From: an uncultured Tateyamaria sp.
GTDB taxonomy: Bacteria; Pseudomonadota; Alphaproteobacteria; Rhodobacterales; Rhodobacteraceae
DNA: 64,000 nucleotides
Assembly (NCBI RefSeq): GCF_947503705.1
Contig: NZ_CANNES010000012.1
Coordinates: forward strand, 1-64,000
Direction: 5' to 3'
The notes under the pieces: model-generated
What the model was told of the DNA's origin: nothing
Database searches by the model: none
What the model saw: only the letters and a program-made list of their open reading frames with translations
Made by a program: the position numbers and the translations under genes
Shown: in pieces, positions 42,837 to 52,039 of the stretch
How positions within the stretch are numbered: the first letter of the stretch is position 1
Layout: every line of letters starts with the position of its first letter

Positions 42837-44597
42837 ATGGAGGGGTTGCATAAGGAACTGTTCGAGCAGCTCAAGGAGCTGGTGGCCGTCCCTTCTCCTG
42901 ATGCTAACGATGTATTTTCCTGCGCTTTGCTATTTGCACATGAAGACAGGAAGCGCGCTCCCGAAAATATTGATCCGGTGGGCCTCGAGAATTCCTCTTT
43001 ATGTGATAATCCGTTCTTTCGGGATGTAGTGACCGTTCTGTCCGTCTTCTCGGAGGCTGATCGGTTCAACTATCAAGTCAGCACTACGGTCATGGTTTCT
43101 TTATTCGCAAAAGCGGATGTGCCTGCTGAAGTAGATCTGGATCGAAGGATCTGGTGGAAGGGGCGTCTGACGCTGCGGAATTACCATATCTGTGCGTCCT
43201 TGCTGATCATGATGCGACGTCCCAAAGATCTGTTCGAACTCACAGAAGAATTTGTGAGTACAGCCAGCTTGAATGACGCCATTTGCGGCCTGTACTGCGT
43301 TATTTTCATGACTCATAACGCCCGTAGTCGACGCCCCATCTTTGGGATTACCGGAACAATTGACCCACATTTGGTAGATCACCAGTTCAGAGATCTGATG
43401 CACCTTACTAATAAGCGTATCTTACAAGAACTCATCCCAGCTCCCACCAAAGCCAAACCGGATAGTGTGTTTCGAATTGCCTTTTTGGCTCCTGACATTG
43501 TTGCACTGGCGACCAATACGGAAACTAAGATATTTTTCGATTATGCCGTAACGCTACTCGAGATGTACAAGGATATCGAAATCGATATCGTTTCTGTAGG
43601 AGAGTTCAATGCCGGTGGCATTAATCGGTGTCTAGGCTACCCCGTTTATCATCCTATCGACAAAAAAAAATTGCTGCCGAAGTACAATTACAACGTGCCA
43701 GCAGATGTGCTAGATCGTATCAAGGTTGTAAATACCCCAAAAGAAATAGCCAAGACATCGATTGTAGGTGCAATACAGTCCATTATCGACGCCGACTATG
43801 ACTGCGTGATAACTACTACCCTATTGCGGTGGGTCAGTATTGGCGCGCTCAATGAATTCATACCAGTGGTATATTTGCCAATCCAGCTTGGAAGCTATCC
43901 AATCTATCCTATAGATGTAGCCTGTTATTATGACGACGATGAGCAAAAGAAACTGCGCACCAATGTCCGTGATTGGTTTGATGTGGGGCAATTGCTTATC
44001 CTACCCGACTCTACGGACGTGGTGGCTAATGCCCAGAATGAGGACCCATCAAAGATCAATCTGATCACACTGGGCGTTGATTGGGACATCCGTTGTCCAA
44101 GTGGGCTGGAAGCGTTTGTTGCTGGCATGGCTAAGACGCTGGAAGCAGCGCGTGATACGATCTGGACCTGTGTCGGCATTAAAGACTTCCGCCTTGCAAA
44201 CTTCCTAAAGACCTTCCCGGAACTAGCAACGCTGCGTGACAAAGGCCGGATTGAGTTTATCGCATATGCAAACCCGCTAGCCGAAGTTGTGGCAAAGGGC
44301 GATATCTGTGTCGTACCCCCGATGAGCGGTGGCGGACGTGCGACAGTAATGTGTTTGAGCCTCGGCCAAGCCGCAGTCTGCTATCATAATAATGATGCCA
44401 GGCCTTATCTGGGGGCTGATTTTATCGCATCGACGGATACAGAGTATTTCAACGCCCTTGCAGATTTGATCGGTGATGCCGACATGCGTGCCCTGACCGG
44501 AGCACAAAACAGAAAACGTTTCCAGAGCGCCGTGCAATCCAGTGCAGACAGGTTGCTTGATGCCTGTCGCATGGCGGTGGCAAACAGAGACCTTTGA
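42837..44597 (+). CDS. Unknown protein with GT-B-like C-terminal half
   Basis: A 586-aa cytoplasmic protein starting one base after the aminotransferase stop. The N-terminal half is helical with no recognised motif. From about residue 210 it reads like a GT-B glycosyltransferase: FRIAFLAPDIVALATNTETKIFFDYAV, then SIGALNEFIPVVYLPIQLG, a second Rossmann part (TIWTCVGIKDFRL, GRIEFIAYANPLAEVVAKGDICVVPP) and GGGRATVMCLSLGQAAVCYHN, which resembles the nucleotide-sugar end of O-GlcNAc-transferase-like proteins. The donor and acceptor are unknown. Composition is AT-rich compared with the gsp genes. It is very likely in one operon with the transaminase. Confidence 0.7.
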   Translation: MEGLHKELFEQLKELVAVPSPDANDVFSCALLFAHEDRKRAPENIDPVGLENSSLCDNPFFRDVVTVLSVFSEADRFNYQVSTTVMVSLFAKADVPAEVDLDRRIWWKGRLTLRNYHICASLLIMMRRPKDLFELTEEFVSTASLNDAICGLYCVIFMTHNARSRRPIFGITGTIDPHLVDHQFRDLMHLTNKRILQELIPAPTKAKPDSVFRIAFLAPDIVALATNTETKIFFDYAVTLLEMYKDIEIDIVSVGEFNAGGINRCLGYPVYHPIDKKKLLPKYNYNVPADVLDRIKVVNTPKEIAKTSIVGAIQSIIDADYDCVITTTLLRWVSIGALNEFIPVVYLPIQLGSYPIYPIDVACYYDDDEQKKLRTNVRDWFDVGQLLILPDSTDVVANAQNEDPSKINLITLGVDWDIRCPSGLEAFVAGMAKTLEAARDTIWTCVGIKDFRLANFLKTFPELATLRDKGRIEFIAYANPLAEVVAKGDICVVPPMSGGGRATVMCLSLGQAAVCYHNNDARPYLGADFIASTDTEYFNALADLIGDADMRALTGAQNRKRFQSAVQSSADRLLDACRMAVANRDL

Positions 44598-44604
44598 CCT
44601 GTTT

Positions 44605-45306
44605 TCAACCTGCCATGGCCTGTTTCAACTCTGTCAGGCTATCTTCGTCAAGGCGCAGGGTCTGGGTGCGGATCACACGGGCCGGATTACCAACAGCTAC
44701 AGCATAGTCAGGGATGTCCCGTGTCACAACGGCCCCTGCGCCCACATAGGCACCGACCCCGATACGGAGGCCCGGCAAGACGGTCGCATTAGTGCCAATG
44801 GTGGCAAAATCTCCTATATTAACCTGTCCGGCCACAGCACAACCACCCATCAGATGCACACCGTTACCAAGCACACATTCATGATCAAGGACAGCACCTG
44901 TGTTGAGTATGCATTGCTCTCCCAGACGGGAGAATTTGTGGACTACACTTGACGGCATCATGACAAGCCCCGCACCTATTTTTGCACTGGGTTCACAAAA
45001 TGCGCGAGCGTGTCTCAGCGAAAGAGGGGCAAGCCCGTAAGACTGTAACTCCTGTGCGATACGCCAGCGTGCAAATCCGTATTCAGCACCGACAGCCACA
45101 GCGAAACTGTCAAAATCTGCCATATGTGCGGCAAGGTCTGTGGCCAGAAACAATATCTCGGCTGCACTGTCATAGGTTGGCACCTGCAACGACGGATCGA
45201 ACACTACCGCGATCACACCGACATCGGCCTCTTCTATCATCTGGTGCAGCAGACGTGATTGAGCACGCCCTCCCCAGATCAAGATACGTTTCGTTGCCGA
45301 ATTCAT
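44605..45306 (-). CDS. NeuD/PglD-like sugar O- or N-acetyltransferase
   Basis: A 233-aa protein. The N-terminal Rossmann-like PglD domain (RILIWGGRAQSRLLHQMIEE) is followed by a left-handed beta-helix of hexapeptide repeats (CILNTGAVLDHECVLGNG, NIGDFATIGTNATVLPG, VGAYVGAGAVVTRDIPDYAVAVGNPARVIR). Such enzymes acetylate UDP-amino sugars or sialic acid. Next to an RffA-type transaminase, acetylation of the 4-amino sugar (RffC/PglD-like step) is a fair guess. It converges with the GT-B-like gene, 7 bases between stops. Confidence 0.85.
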   Translation of the reverse strand: MNSATKRILIWGGRAQSRLLHQMIEEADVGVIAVVFDPSLQVPTYDSAAEILFLATDLAAHMADFDSFAVAVGAEYGFARWRIAQELQSYGLAPLSLRHARAFCEPSAKIGAGLVMMPSSVVHKFSRLGEQCILNTGAVLDHECVLGNGVHLMGGCAVAGQVNIGDFATIGTNATVLPGLRIGVGAYVGAGAVVTRDIPDYAVAVGNPARVIRTQTLRLDEDSLTELKQAMAG

Positions 45307-45664
45307 TGTGTCACCTACCCGCCCGATCTTTGCTCACACCGCGCGAGAATGGAACAAAAACACATATTGTGGCATCCTCGTATCAATTCCTTGCCGGTAT
45401 TATTGCACAAACTGTTCTGAGCTTGAAATCCCCTATACCTTTATCCATTGGGCTCACTATTACCCTTTGTGCACAATGTGAAGAAACGGCTTGGTTCCAA
45501 AGAGTTACTGCCGCTTAGAAACCACCCGCAGTTCAGCTTTCTGATGCGTCGCACTGGATACGATACTTTCTCGAGATGGACGTGAAGCAATAAAAAAACA
45601 AACAGCCTTGGCAAAAAGCGCCTGACGACAGCCCAGAATATATCAGGTCGTGATGGAAGGCGTG
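45307..45664. other. Gene-free spacer between glycan and gsp genes
   Basis: There are 358 AT-richer bases between the NeuD-like start and the gspF stop. It must hold the promoter of the NeuD-like gene. The open frames seen here lack ribosome binding sites and protein-like composition. No clear terminator for gspF is visible. Confidence 0.4.
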
Positions 45665-46876
45665 TCATCCTGGGCTCACAACCGATTGCAGGTCAAAGAT
45701 CGGCAGCAGCACTGCCAGCACGATGATCAGCACAAAGGCCCCTACCAGCATCATCAGTGCAGGCTCTAACAAGGCCGCAATGCGCTTTTGTTCGGTGGAC
45801 AGGCCATTTTCCACCATCTGCGCCGCCCGGTCCGTCATGGGCGCCAATCGGGCCGAAGCCTCGCCCGCCTGGATCAGTTGCAGCGCCACGGGTGGGATCA
45901 GCGGCAGGGATTTCAGGGCCCGCGACAGGGTCTCGCCCCGCCGCACCGCGTCCGATACGGCCAGGCCTTGGGTGCGAAATTTCGCCACGCTCAGCACCTC
46001 GGTGGCGTTCTCGACCGCGTTGGGCACCGTGTTGCGGCTGGCCAGCACCAGTGCGAGCGTCCGCAGATATTGGACCGCCGCCGACAGGCGCATGAAGCGG
46101 CCCACCAAAGGCAGGCGCAGAAACCACCGATCCCGCACCGCCCGCAGGCGGGGCACGCGGGCCGCTGCAATCGACAGCGCCACAAGGGCCGCGAGGCCCA
46201 CGCCGATGGGGATGATATTGGCCTGGATCGCATCCGAGATCGTCAGAACCACCTGGGTGATCTGCGGCAAGGGCCGCCCTGACAGGGCAAACATCGCCAC
46301 GATCTCGGGCGCGACATTGACCATCAGGATGCCGCAAACCAGCAAGGATACCGCCGCCACGAAGGCCGGGTACACCAGCGCTGTGGAAATCTGGGCCCGG
46401 TCCTGGCCCTGCCGTTCCAGATGATCGGCCAATTCGGCAAAGACACCGCCCAGATCGCCCGCCGTCTCGCCCGCGCGCACGGACGCGATGTAATAAGCGG
46501 CAAAGCCTGCCCCTGATCCGGCCAGCGCCGCCGACAATGTGGCCCCGTCCATCAGTTGCGCGCGCGCGCGGGCCGCGGCGGCATCCAGGGCCGCATGGCC
46601 GCCCTGACGCACCGCCTCTAATGCCGCATCCACCTGCATGTCGGCCCCCAAAAGCACGGCCATCTGCCGGGTGAACACCGCCTGCAAATCCGCGTTCAGC
46701 GTGGCACGTCCACGGGATAATCCGGGCAGCCTGGCCGTGCTCCGCACGCTGAGTTCGGAAACATAAAGCCCCTGCCCCCTCAACTGATCGGCGGCATCGG
46801 TTTCGGTTTCGGCCACGACGGACCCGCTGCGCTTCTTGCCCTCGGCGGTGAAGGCGACATAGGCATAGGCCCTCAC
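45665..46876 (-). CDS. gspF: Type II secretion inner-membrane platform protein GspF
   Basis: A 403-aa protein with two GspF/PilC repeats. Cytoplasmic helical bundles start at FTRQMAVLLGADMQVDAALEA and YLRTLALVLASRNTVPNAV, each followed by membrane helices, and the last helix is MMLVGAFVLIIVLAVLLPIFDL. It forms the platform that GspE drives. The start overlaps the gspE stop (ATGA); it is the last gene of gspCDEF. Confidence 0.93.
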   Translation of the reverse strand: MRAYAYVAFTAEGKKRSGSVVAETETDAADQLRGQGLYVSELSVRSTARLPGLSRGRATLNADLQAVFTRQMAVLLGADMQVDAALEAVRQGGHAALDAAAARARAQLMDGATLSAALAGSGAGFAAYYIASVRAGETAGDLGGVFAELADHLERQGQDRAQISTALVYPAFVAAVSLLVCGILMVNVAPEIVAMFALSGRPLPQITQVVLTISDAIQANIIPIGVGLAALVALSIAAARVPRLRAVRDRWFLRLPLVGRFMRLSAAVQYLRTLALVLASRNTVPNAVENATEVLSVAKFRTQGLAVSDAVRRGETLSRALKSLPLIPPVALQLIQAGEASARLAPMTDRAAQMVENGLSTEQKRIAALLEPALMMLVGAFVLIIVLAVLLPIFDLQSVVSPG

Positions 46877-48411
46877 GCCACATCCCCCACCACGCGCAGG
46901 GTCTCGGCCAGGCTGGTGCGCCCTGCGGCCACTTCGGCCAGCCCCTGGCCAAAGAGGGTTTCAGCCTCGGACACCGCCAGGGCCTGCATGGCCGCCTCAT
47001 TCGCCCCGCTGTCGATGGCGGCGCGCAGCGCGGCGCCCACCTCGATCATCTCGAACACACCGATCCGGCCCGCATAGCCCGATCCACCGCAACTGTCGCA
47101 GCCCGTGGCCACACAAACTGCGGTGGGCACTTCCAGCCCATAGCGGGTAAAATGCGCGGCCTCGCTGGGTGTCGGCGCATGGGGTGCGCAGCAGTCTGCA
47201 CACAGGCGGCGCAAGAGCCGCTGGGCAATCACACCGCGCAAGGTGGCGGCGATCAAAAAGTCGTCCAGCCCCAGATCGCGCAGCCGCACCACCGCCCCCA
47301 CCGATCCATTGGCATGGAGCGAGGAAAACACCAGATGCCCGGTCAGGGCCGCCTGGGCCGCCACGCTGGCGGTTTCGCCGTCGCGGATCTCGCCCACCAG
47401 GATCACGTCGGGATCCTGGCGCAGGGTGGCGCGCAAACCATTGGCAAAGGTCATGCCGATCTCGGCGTTGATCTGGCTTTGGCTGATGCCGGGCAGATCA
47501 TATTCGATGGGATCCTCGACGGTGACGATGTTACGCTCGTCCCGGTTGGCCAGTTGCAGCAGGGAATAAAGCGTCGTGGTCTTGCCTGCCCCGGTGGGAC
47601 CCGTGGCCAGAATGATGCCATTGGGCATGGCCGACATCCGTTCCAGCAGGGCCACCTGGGCGGGCGACAGGCCCAGCCCCTCTAGAGGCATCAACCCCGC
47701 CGACCGGTCCAGGATCCGCAGCACGATCCGTTCGCCGTAATGGCCCGGCAGGGAACTGACGCGGGTGTCGATCATCCGCCCCCCGAGGCTGAGCGGAATG
47801 CGCCCGTCCTGGGGCAAGCGGGTTTCGGCAATATCCAGCCCCGCCATCACCTTGAGGCGGGACACCACGCGGCGGGTGGGCACGTCACTGCGGTCCATAA
47901 TCTTTTGCAGGAATCCGTCGATGCGGATACGCGCGCGCAACCCGTCCTCGTAAGGTTCGATATGCAGGTCCGAGGCCCCCGCCGACACGGCCTGGCGCAA
48001 GAGCTGATTGACCAGTTGGATCACCGGGGCCTCGCCCGTCTGTTCCAACAGATCGCGCTGGCGGGTGGTGGTGCCCCCAATGCCCTCGTCTTCCAGCTCA
48101 AAGGACAAGGGCGCCTCGCCCGCGTCCTCATCGGCGCCGTCCTCATAGATGCGGCCCAGGGTGCTCTCAAAGGCATCTGCGGCCAGGGCCGTGGTCTCGA
48201 CGTCAAAGAGGCCCGCAGCGGCGGCCCGTCGCCCGGCCTCGCGCAGGCCCATCTGGGTCACGCCCGGCCCATAGCGCACCCCCGTCCCGTCCCAGATCAC
48301 CTGATGATCGCGGGCAAAGGCAAAGGGCAGGCGCGCGCTGCGTGCGCCTTCAGTTGCCAAAGCGGATGCGGCTGGGGAGGGGTGGGTAATTTCGGCTTTG
48401 GGCAAAGTCAT
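46873..48411 (-). CDS. gspE: Type II secretion ATPase GspE
   Basis: A 512-aa ATPase. Walker A is GPTGAGKTT, the Asp box is EDPIEYDLPGISQ, Walker B is DPDVILVGEIRD and the His box is GHLVFSSLHAN. The zinc-binding cysteines are CADCCAPH and CVATGCDSCGGSGYAGR. The ATG at 48411 lies inside gspD and gives a 62-base overlap. The longer frame to 48516 would only read gspD sequence out of frame. It powers pseudopilus assembly. Confidence 0.93.
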   Translation of the reverse strand: MTLPKAEITHPSPAASALATEGARSARLPFAFARDHQVIWDGTGVRYGPGVTQMGLREAGRRAAAAGLFDVETTALAADAFESTLGRIYEDGADEDAGEAPLSFELEDEGIGGTTTRQRDLLEQTGEAPVIQLVNQLLRQAVSAGASDLHIEPYEDGLRARIRIDGFLQKIMDRSDVPTRRVVSRLKVMAGLDIAETRLPQDGRIPLSLGGRMIDTRVSSLPGHYGERIVLRILDRSAGLMPLEGLGLSPAQVALLERMSAMPNGIILATGPTGAGKTTTLYSLLQLANRDERNIVTVEDPIEYDLPGISQSQINAEIGMTFANGLRATLRQDPDVILVGEIRDGETASVAAQAALTGHLVFSSLHANGSVGAVVRLRDLGLDDFLIAATLRGVIAQRLLRRLCADCCAPHAPTPSEAAHFTRYGLEVPTAVCVATGCDSCGGSGYAGRIGVFEMIEVGAALRAAIDSGANEAAMQALAVSEAETLFGQGLAEVAAGRTSLAETLRVVGDVA

Positions 48412-50305
48412 CCACGAAACCCGCGTCAAAGGGTTGATCCAAATCGGCCCCGTCAAAGGGCAGCCCGCCGGGCGGGGTTCTTGGATACACTCCATCATCC
48501 AGGGGCTGGATGGCAAGGCTTGCGGTCTGGGCCTTGCGGGCCAGTTGGCGGCTCAGCTTCTGGGCCTCGGCGTCGGTCTTGACCACGCGGGGGCGCAGCA
48601 TGACCAGCAACACGCGCTGGTCCTGGCTGGCATTCTTGCCGCGAAAGAGCCCCCCCACGATGGGCAGCTTGCTGATGCCCGGCACCCGCTGGGACACCGA
48701 CCCGTTGCCGTCTTCCAGCAGACCGCCCAGCATGATGACATTGCCGTCACGCACCAACACGGTGGTGGACAGGGCGCGCCGGGCCGTAATCTCGCCGCCC
48801 GCGGCGGCGTTGGTGCTGGTCAGGTTCGACACTTCCTGATCAATCACCATGCGCACGGTGCGGTCGGCATTGATCTGGGGCGTCACGTTCAGGGTCAGGC
48901 CGACATCCTGACGCTCGATGGTCTGGAACGGGTTGTCAGGCTGGTTGCTTTCGCCCACCTGGCTGAAAGAGCCTGTGACAAAGGGCACGTTTTGCGCCAC
49001 GACGATCTCGGCCTCTTCGTTGTTGAGGGTCATGATCGAGGGCGTCGACAACAGCCGCGTGGACGAGGTCGAGGCGATGGCCGTCAAGAGCCCCGCAATC
49101 CCGTCCTCACTGTTGCCCGCCACCCCGCCAATGACACCGCCCGCCCCCGCCGAGACCGAACTGGCATCGCTGCTGATGGCCGACACCAAGCTCGACAGGC
49201 TGGGGCGATCCCCAAGGGTGAATTCCACCCCGCCCACCAGAGCGTTGTTCAGCACGGCCCCGAACTGAGCGCTCAGGTCGGAAAAGCCCTGCACCGACAT
49301 CTCGAAGATGACGGCTTCGACCAGCACCTGGCTGGGGCGACGATCGAGAAAGCGGACCATCTGGATGATGTCGCCCAACTGGTCCTCGGGGGCCGAGATC
49401 AGCAGGGAATTGGTCTGGCTTTCGGGCACGATGCGCACCTGGGCCTGGCCGGGGCCTGTATCGGTGGTGTTGATCGTGCGCAGCACCACATCGGCCATGG
49501 CGGCAGCATCGGCATAATTCAGCTCGATGGCATGGGACACGACGCTGTCGCGTTGGGTATCCAGGCGGCCCGCCAGCACGCGCAGCTGCCGACGCAGGTC
49601 GTCATCGCCCGACACCACCAGCGCGTTGGACCGCCGGTCCACCGTCACGGCGGACCCTTCGGGCACGATGCCCATGCTTTCGATGACCTGGGCCACCTCG
49701 GCGGCACTGGCATTGCGCAGGCGGATCAATTCGATGGGTTGCTGGTCCAGCCGCTGGTCCAGCCGCTCGACCAGCGCCTCGATCCGGTTCAGGTTCTGAC
49801 GGCGATCCGACAAAAGAAGCAGCCGCGACCGGGGCACGGGCGTCAGCACCGCCTCGGCAGGCAGCAAGGGGCGGATCACTTCGATGATTTCGCTCAGAGG
49901 CGCGTTTTCCACTTCGATCACCCGGGTCTCGAAGCCGGCGCGGGTGATGTCGATGGGGCCGCTGGATTGCTCGCGGGCCACGTTCATGGGCACCACACGG
50001 GTGACGGTGCCCCCCTCGATCAGGGTCAGGCGGTTCAGCTCCAGCACCGTCACGAACACTTCGTACAGCTCGTCAGCGGACAAGGGATCAGGGGCCAAGA
50101 CCGTGACGGTGCCCCGCACACCCGGATCCAGGACAAAGCTGCGGCCGGTGGCCTCTGACACGATCTCGATAAAGCTGCGCAGATCGGCATCGCGCAGGTT
50201 CAGCTCGATATCCTGAGCCTGCGCCATGCGCGTGCCTGCACCCAATTGTGCACAGACAATGCAAAGGGACAGCAACGCCGCCCTGAGGGAAAATATGTGT
50301 GTCAT
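48350..50305 (-). CDS. gspD: Type II secretion secretin GspD
   Basis: A 651-aa outer-membrane secretin. A signal peptide ends at RMAQAQ. The N0 domain (LRDADLRSFIEIVSEATGRSFVLDP) and N1-N3 repeats with FETRVIEVENAPLSEIIEVI and IELIRLRNASAAEVAQVI follow. The secretin core has VEAVIFEM, STPSIMTLNNEEAEIVVAQNVPFVTGS, QDVGLTLNVTPQI and GGLLEDG. A short S-like tail (PPLPSRIRFGN) could contact a pilotin. The ATG at 50305 is preferred over upstream in-frame ATGs that precede the signal peptide. Confidence 0.94.
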   Translation of the reverse strand: MTHIFSLRAALLSLCIVCAQLGAGTRMAQAQDIELNLRDADLRSFIEIVSEATGRSFVLDPGVRGTVTVLAPDPLSADELYEVFVTVLELNRLTLIEGGTVTRVVPMNVAREQSSGPIDITRAGFETRVIEVENAPLSEIIEVIRPLLPAEAVLTPVPRSRLLLLSDRRQNLNRIEALVERLDQRLDQQPIELIRLRNASAAEVAQVIESMGIVPEGSAVTVDRRSNALVVSGDDDLRRQLRVLAGRLDTQRDSVVSHAIELNYADAAAMADVVLRTINTTDTGPGQAQVRIVPESQTNSLLISAPEDQLGDIIQMVRFLDRRPSQVLVEAVIFEMSVQGFSDLSAQFGAVLNNALVGGVEFTLGDRPSLSSLVSAISSDASSVSAGAGGVIGGVAGNSEDGIAGLLTAIASTSSTRLLSTPSIMTLNNEEAEIVVAQNVPFVTGSFSQVGESNQPDNPFQTIERQDVGLTLNVTPQINADRTVRMVIDQEVSNLTSTNAAAGGEITARRALSTTVLVRDGNVIMLGGLLEDGNGSVSQRVPGISKLPIVGGLFRGKNASQDQRVLLVMLRPRVVKTDAEAQKLSRQLARKAQTASLAIQPLDDGVYPRTPPGGLPFDGADLDQPFDAGFVDDFAQSRNYPPLPSRIRFGN

Positions 50306-50425
50306 GACCACTCTCTGCCTCGGTCCGTGGGCCGGTCTTGCGCCGGTCCTTCGGGACGTTGTCATGTATAATGGGGGCACTCTACCTTGATTTTGGCCCT
50401 GTGCACAGCCTTTGATTTTGCGGCT

Positions 50426-50953
50426 CTACGGGTCGGTAAAGCCCAAGAGCACCGGGGCGTCCCCGCCATTGTCGACCCACAGCCCCGCCTCGTCGATGCG
50501 GGTGACGGTGACATTCTCGGCCAGCGCATCGCCCACTCGCACGATGCGGCTGCCGGTGGGATGCGAAACCATGCCCCAGACCGCATCACCTGCGCGCACC
50601 ACACCACTCAGCGTATAGCCCAGGCTTTCGATGGGGGGGGCGGGCGGTTTGGGGGGCTGGGGTTCTTCGACCACCACCGGGGTGGGCGGTTGCGGCTCGG
50701 GTGCAGGCGCGGGGGGCGGCGGTGGCGGTGCGGGCGGCTCAAGGGCGCCAAACACCGCAGGCCAGATGCGGGTGGGCAGATCCTCAGGCGCGCTTTGCGG
50801 TGGCTGGGGGTCGGAGGCGTCCAGAACGGGCGCGGTCACGGCCTGCCCCGGCTCGGCCAGCACAACCTGATAGAGGCGGTGGCCCGCAAAACCGAGCCCC
50901 GCCAGCGCCACCAGTGTTATAACAGCCGCAATCGCGCGCAAATCGGCCCCCAT
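50426..50953 (-). CDS. gspC: Type II secretion protein GspC
   Basis: A 175-aa bitopic protein. It has one N-terminal membrane helix (LRAIAAVITLVALAGLGFAG), a very Pro-rich periplasmic linker (about residues 70-110) and a homology-region-like domain (YTLSGVVRAGDAVWGMVSHP, VRVGDALAENVTVTRID). It lacks the C-terminal PDZ domain of enterobacterial GspC and is short. It links GspD to the inner membrane. The ATG at 50953 is the most likely start, with ATG 50974 an alternative. It heads the gspCDEF operon. Confidence 0.85.
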   Translation of the reverse strand: MGADLRAIAAVITLVALAGLGFAGHRLYQVVLAEPGQAVTAPVLDASDPQPPQSAPEDLPTRIWPAVFGALEPPAPPPPPPAPAPEPQPPTPVVVEEPQPPKPPAPPIESLGYTLSGVVRAGDAVWGMVSHPTGSRIVRVGDALAENVTVTRIDEAGLWVDNGGDAPVLLGFTDP

Positions 50954-51028
50954 GATGCGTCCAACCCTGACCATTTGTGGACGAAATGCGCGCCCCGTGA
51001 TAGGGACAGGCAACAAAAAAGAAACGAT

Positions 51029-51556
51029 ATGAGCATCATTATGCAGGCAGTCTCCAAAGCCCGGGCCGGGTTACTTGGCCTTGTTTCCGTGTTTTTGATC
51101 AGCTGCGCCCCCGGCGCACAATTTGGCGCGACCTCGTTTCAGGCCCAATACGGCACGGCGCGCACCGCCCTTGAGGCGGGCCGCTATGATCGGGCGATTT
51201 CGGGCTATACCCGGCTCTTGTCAGAGGCGGGACCCCTTGAACCCCGCCTGCGGCTGGAACTGGCCCACAGCTATCTGCGGGCCGGCAAATTTGCCCAAGC
51301 CGCCCAAGAGGCGCGGCGCGTGGCCAGCAGCCAAAGCGGCGCTGCCCAAGGGGCGGCCCTGTCGGTGCAAGCCACCGCAGATCACGAATTGGGACTGGCG
51401 GCCCTGGCCGCAGGCGACAGCGCCAAAGGCGGGGCCTTCCTGCGCCAGGCCGATACGGCGATGAAGCAGGTGGTCACAACCTATCCCGATCTCGACCCAC
51501 TGGGCGCACTGGCCGCCCGCCGCGCCAGCATAGCCGTCCGCCTGCGCGCCCTTTAA
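51029..51556 (+). CDS. TPR-containing lipoprotein, candidate secretin pilotin
   Basis: A 175-aa lipoprotein. The signal is MSIIMQAVSKARAGLLGLVSVFLISC with Cys in the lipobox LISC. Tetratricopeptide-like helices follow (YGTARTALEAGRYDRAISGYTRLL, PRLRLELAHSYLRAGKFAQAAQEARRVA, LGLAALAAGDSAKGGAFLRQAD). It is divergent from gspC within 75 bases and so may share regulation. PilF/PilW-type TPR lipoproteins are pilotins of secretins. As no AspS/GspS-type pilotin is seen, this is a candidate; the role is inferred. Confidence 0.78.
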   Translation: MSIIMQAVSKARAGLLGLVSVFLISCAPGAQFGATSFQAQYGTARTALEAGRYDRAISGYTRLLSEAGPLEPRLRLELAHSYLRAGKFAQAAQEARRVASSQSGAAQGAALSVQATADHELGLAALAAGDSAKGGAFLRQADTAMKQVVTTYPDLDPLGALAARRASIAVRLRAL

Positions 51557-51710
51557 GAGGGGCAGGGCGAAGTCATGCGTATGCATTGTAGTTGCTCTGA
51601 TGCCTGCTTTTGCGCCCATACTTACAGAAATCTGAATGCGATGGTTCGTTGATACTCGTTCCGAGTTATGGCCCGATTTAATCTTAACGACCCAGGCCAA
51701 AGGCAACCAA

Positions 51711-51914
51711 ATGAGCAAGCTAAGTGATCAAGAAAAATTGAAAGAAATCTACCTGGTTCTTAGTGACCTAAGGTTTCTTATGCATAGGGAGAGCAACACC
51801 TTAGCTGAATATCAGCAGATATCCCACGACTACTACGAACGGATTGCGAAAGGAGCGGAATTTGCAGCCGAAATGCTGCCAAGGGATGTTGTCGCAAAAC
51901 ACGACGAACCATAG
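51711..51914 (+). CDS. Small hypothetical protein between the gsp operons
   Basis: A 67-aa acidic, helical protein from the ATG at 51711 with AAAGG 6 bases upstream. It lacks a signal or membrane segment (MSKLSDQEKLKEIYLVLSDL... AEYQQISHDYYERIAKGAEF). It is clearly lower in GC than the surrounding gsp genes, which suggests recent arrival. I recognise no family. The longer frame to 51636 has no ribosome binding site. Confidence 0.5.
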   Translation: MSKLSDQEKLKEIYLVLSDLRFLMHRESNTLAEYQQISHDYYERIAKGAEFAAEMLPRDVVAKHDEP

Positions 51915-52039
51915 AATTTAGCAAATTTTATGCTCGGGCTGAACGGCAGGTTCGCGTCTGCAAAGCCATCCCCCCTATCCCGATCAATCTCCACCAGCTT
52001 GGCGCAAACATTCCAACGCCCTCGGTATGCGCCCCGGCC

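Noticed and set aside
45441-45668. A 75-codon minus-strand frame next to the gspF end
   Set aside because: It lacks a start signal, overlaps the gspF stop and has no recognisable protein pattern.
47740-48582. Long open frames antisense to gspE and gspD (also 48398-50158)
   Set aside because: They are products of the high GC3 of the real genes on the other strand and show no protein-like composition or ribosome binding site.
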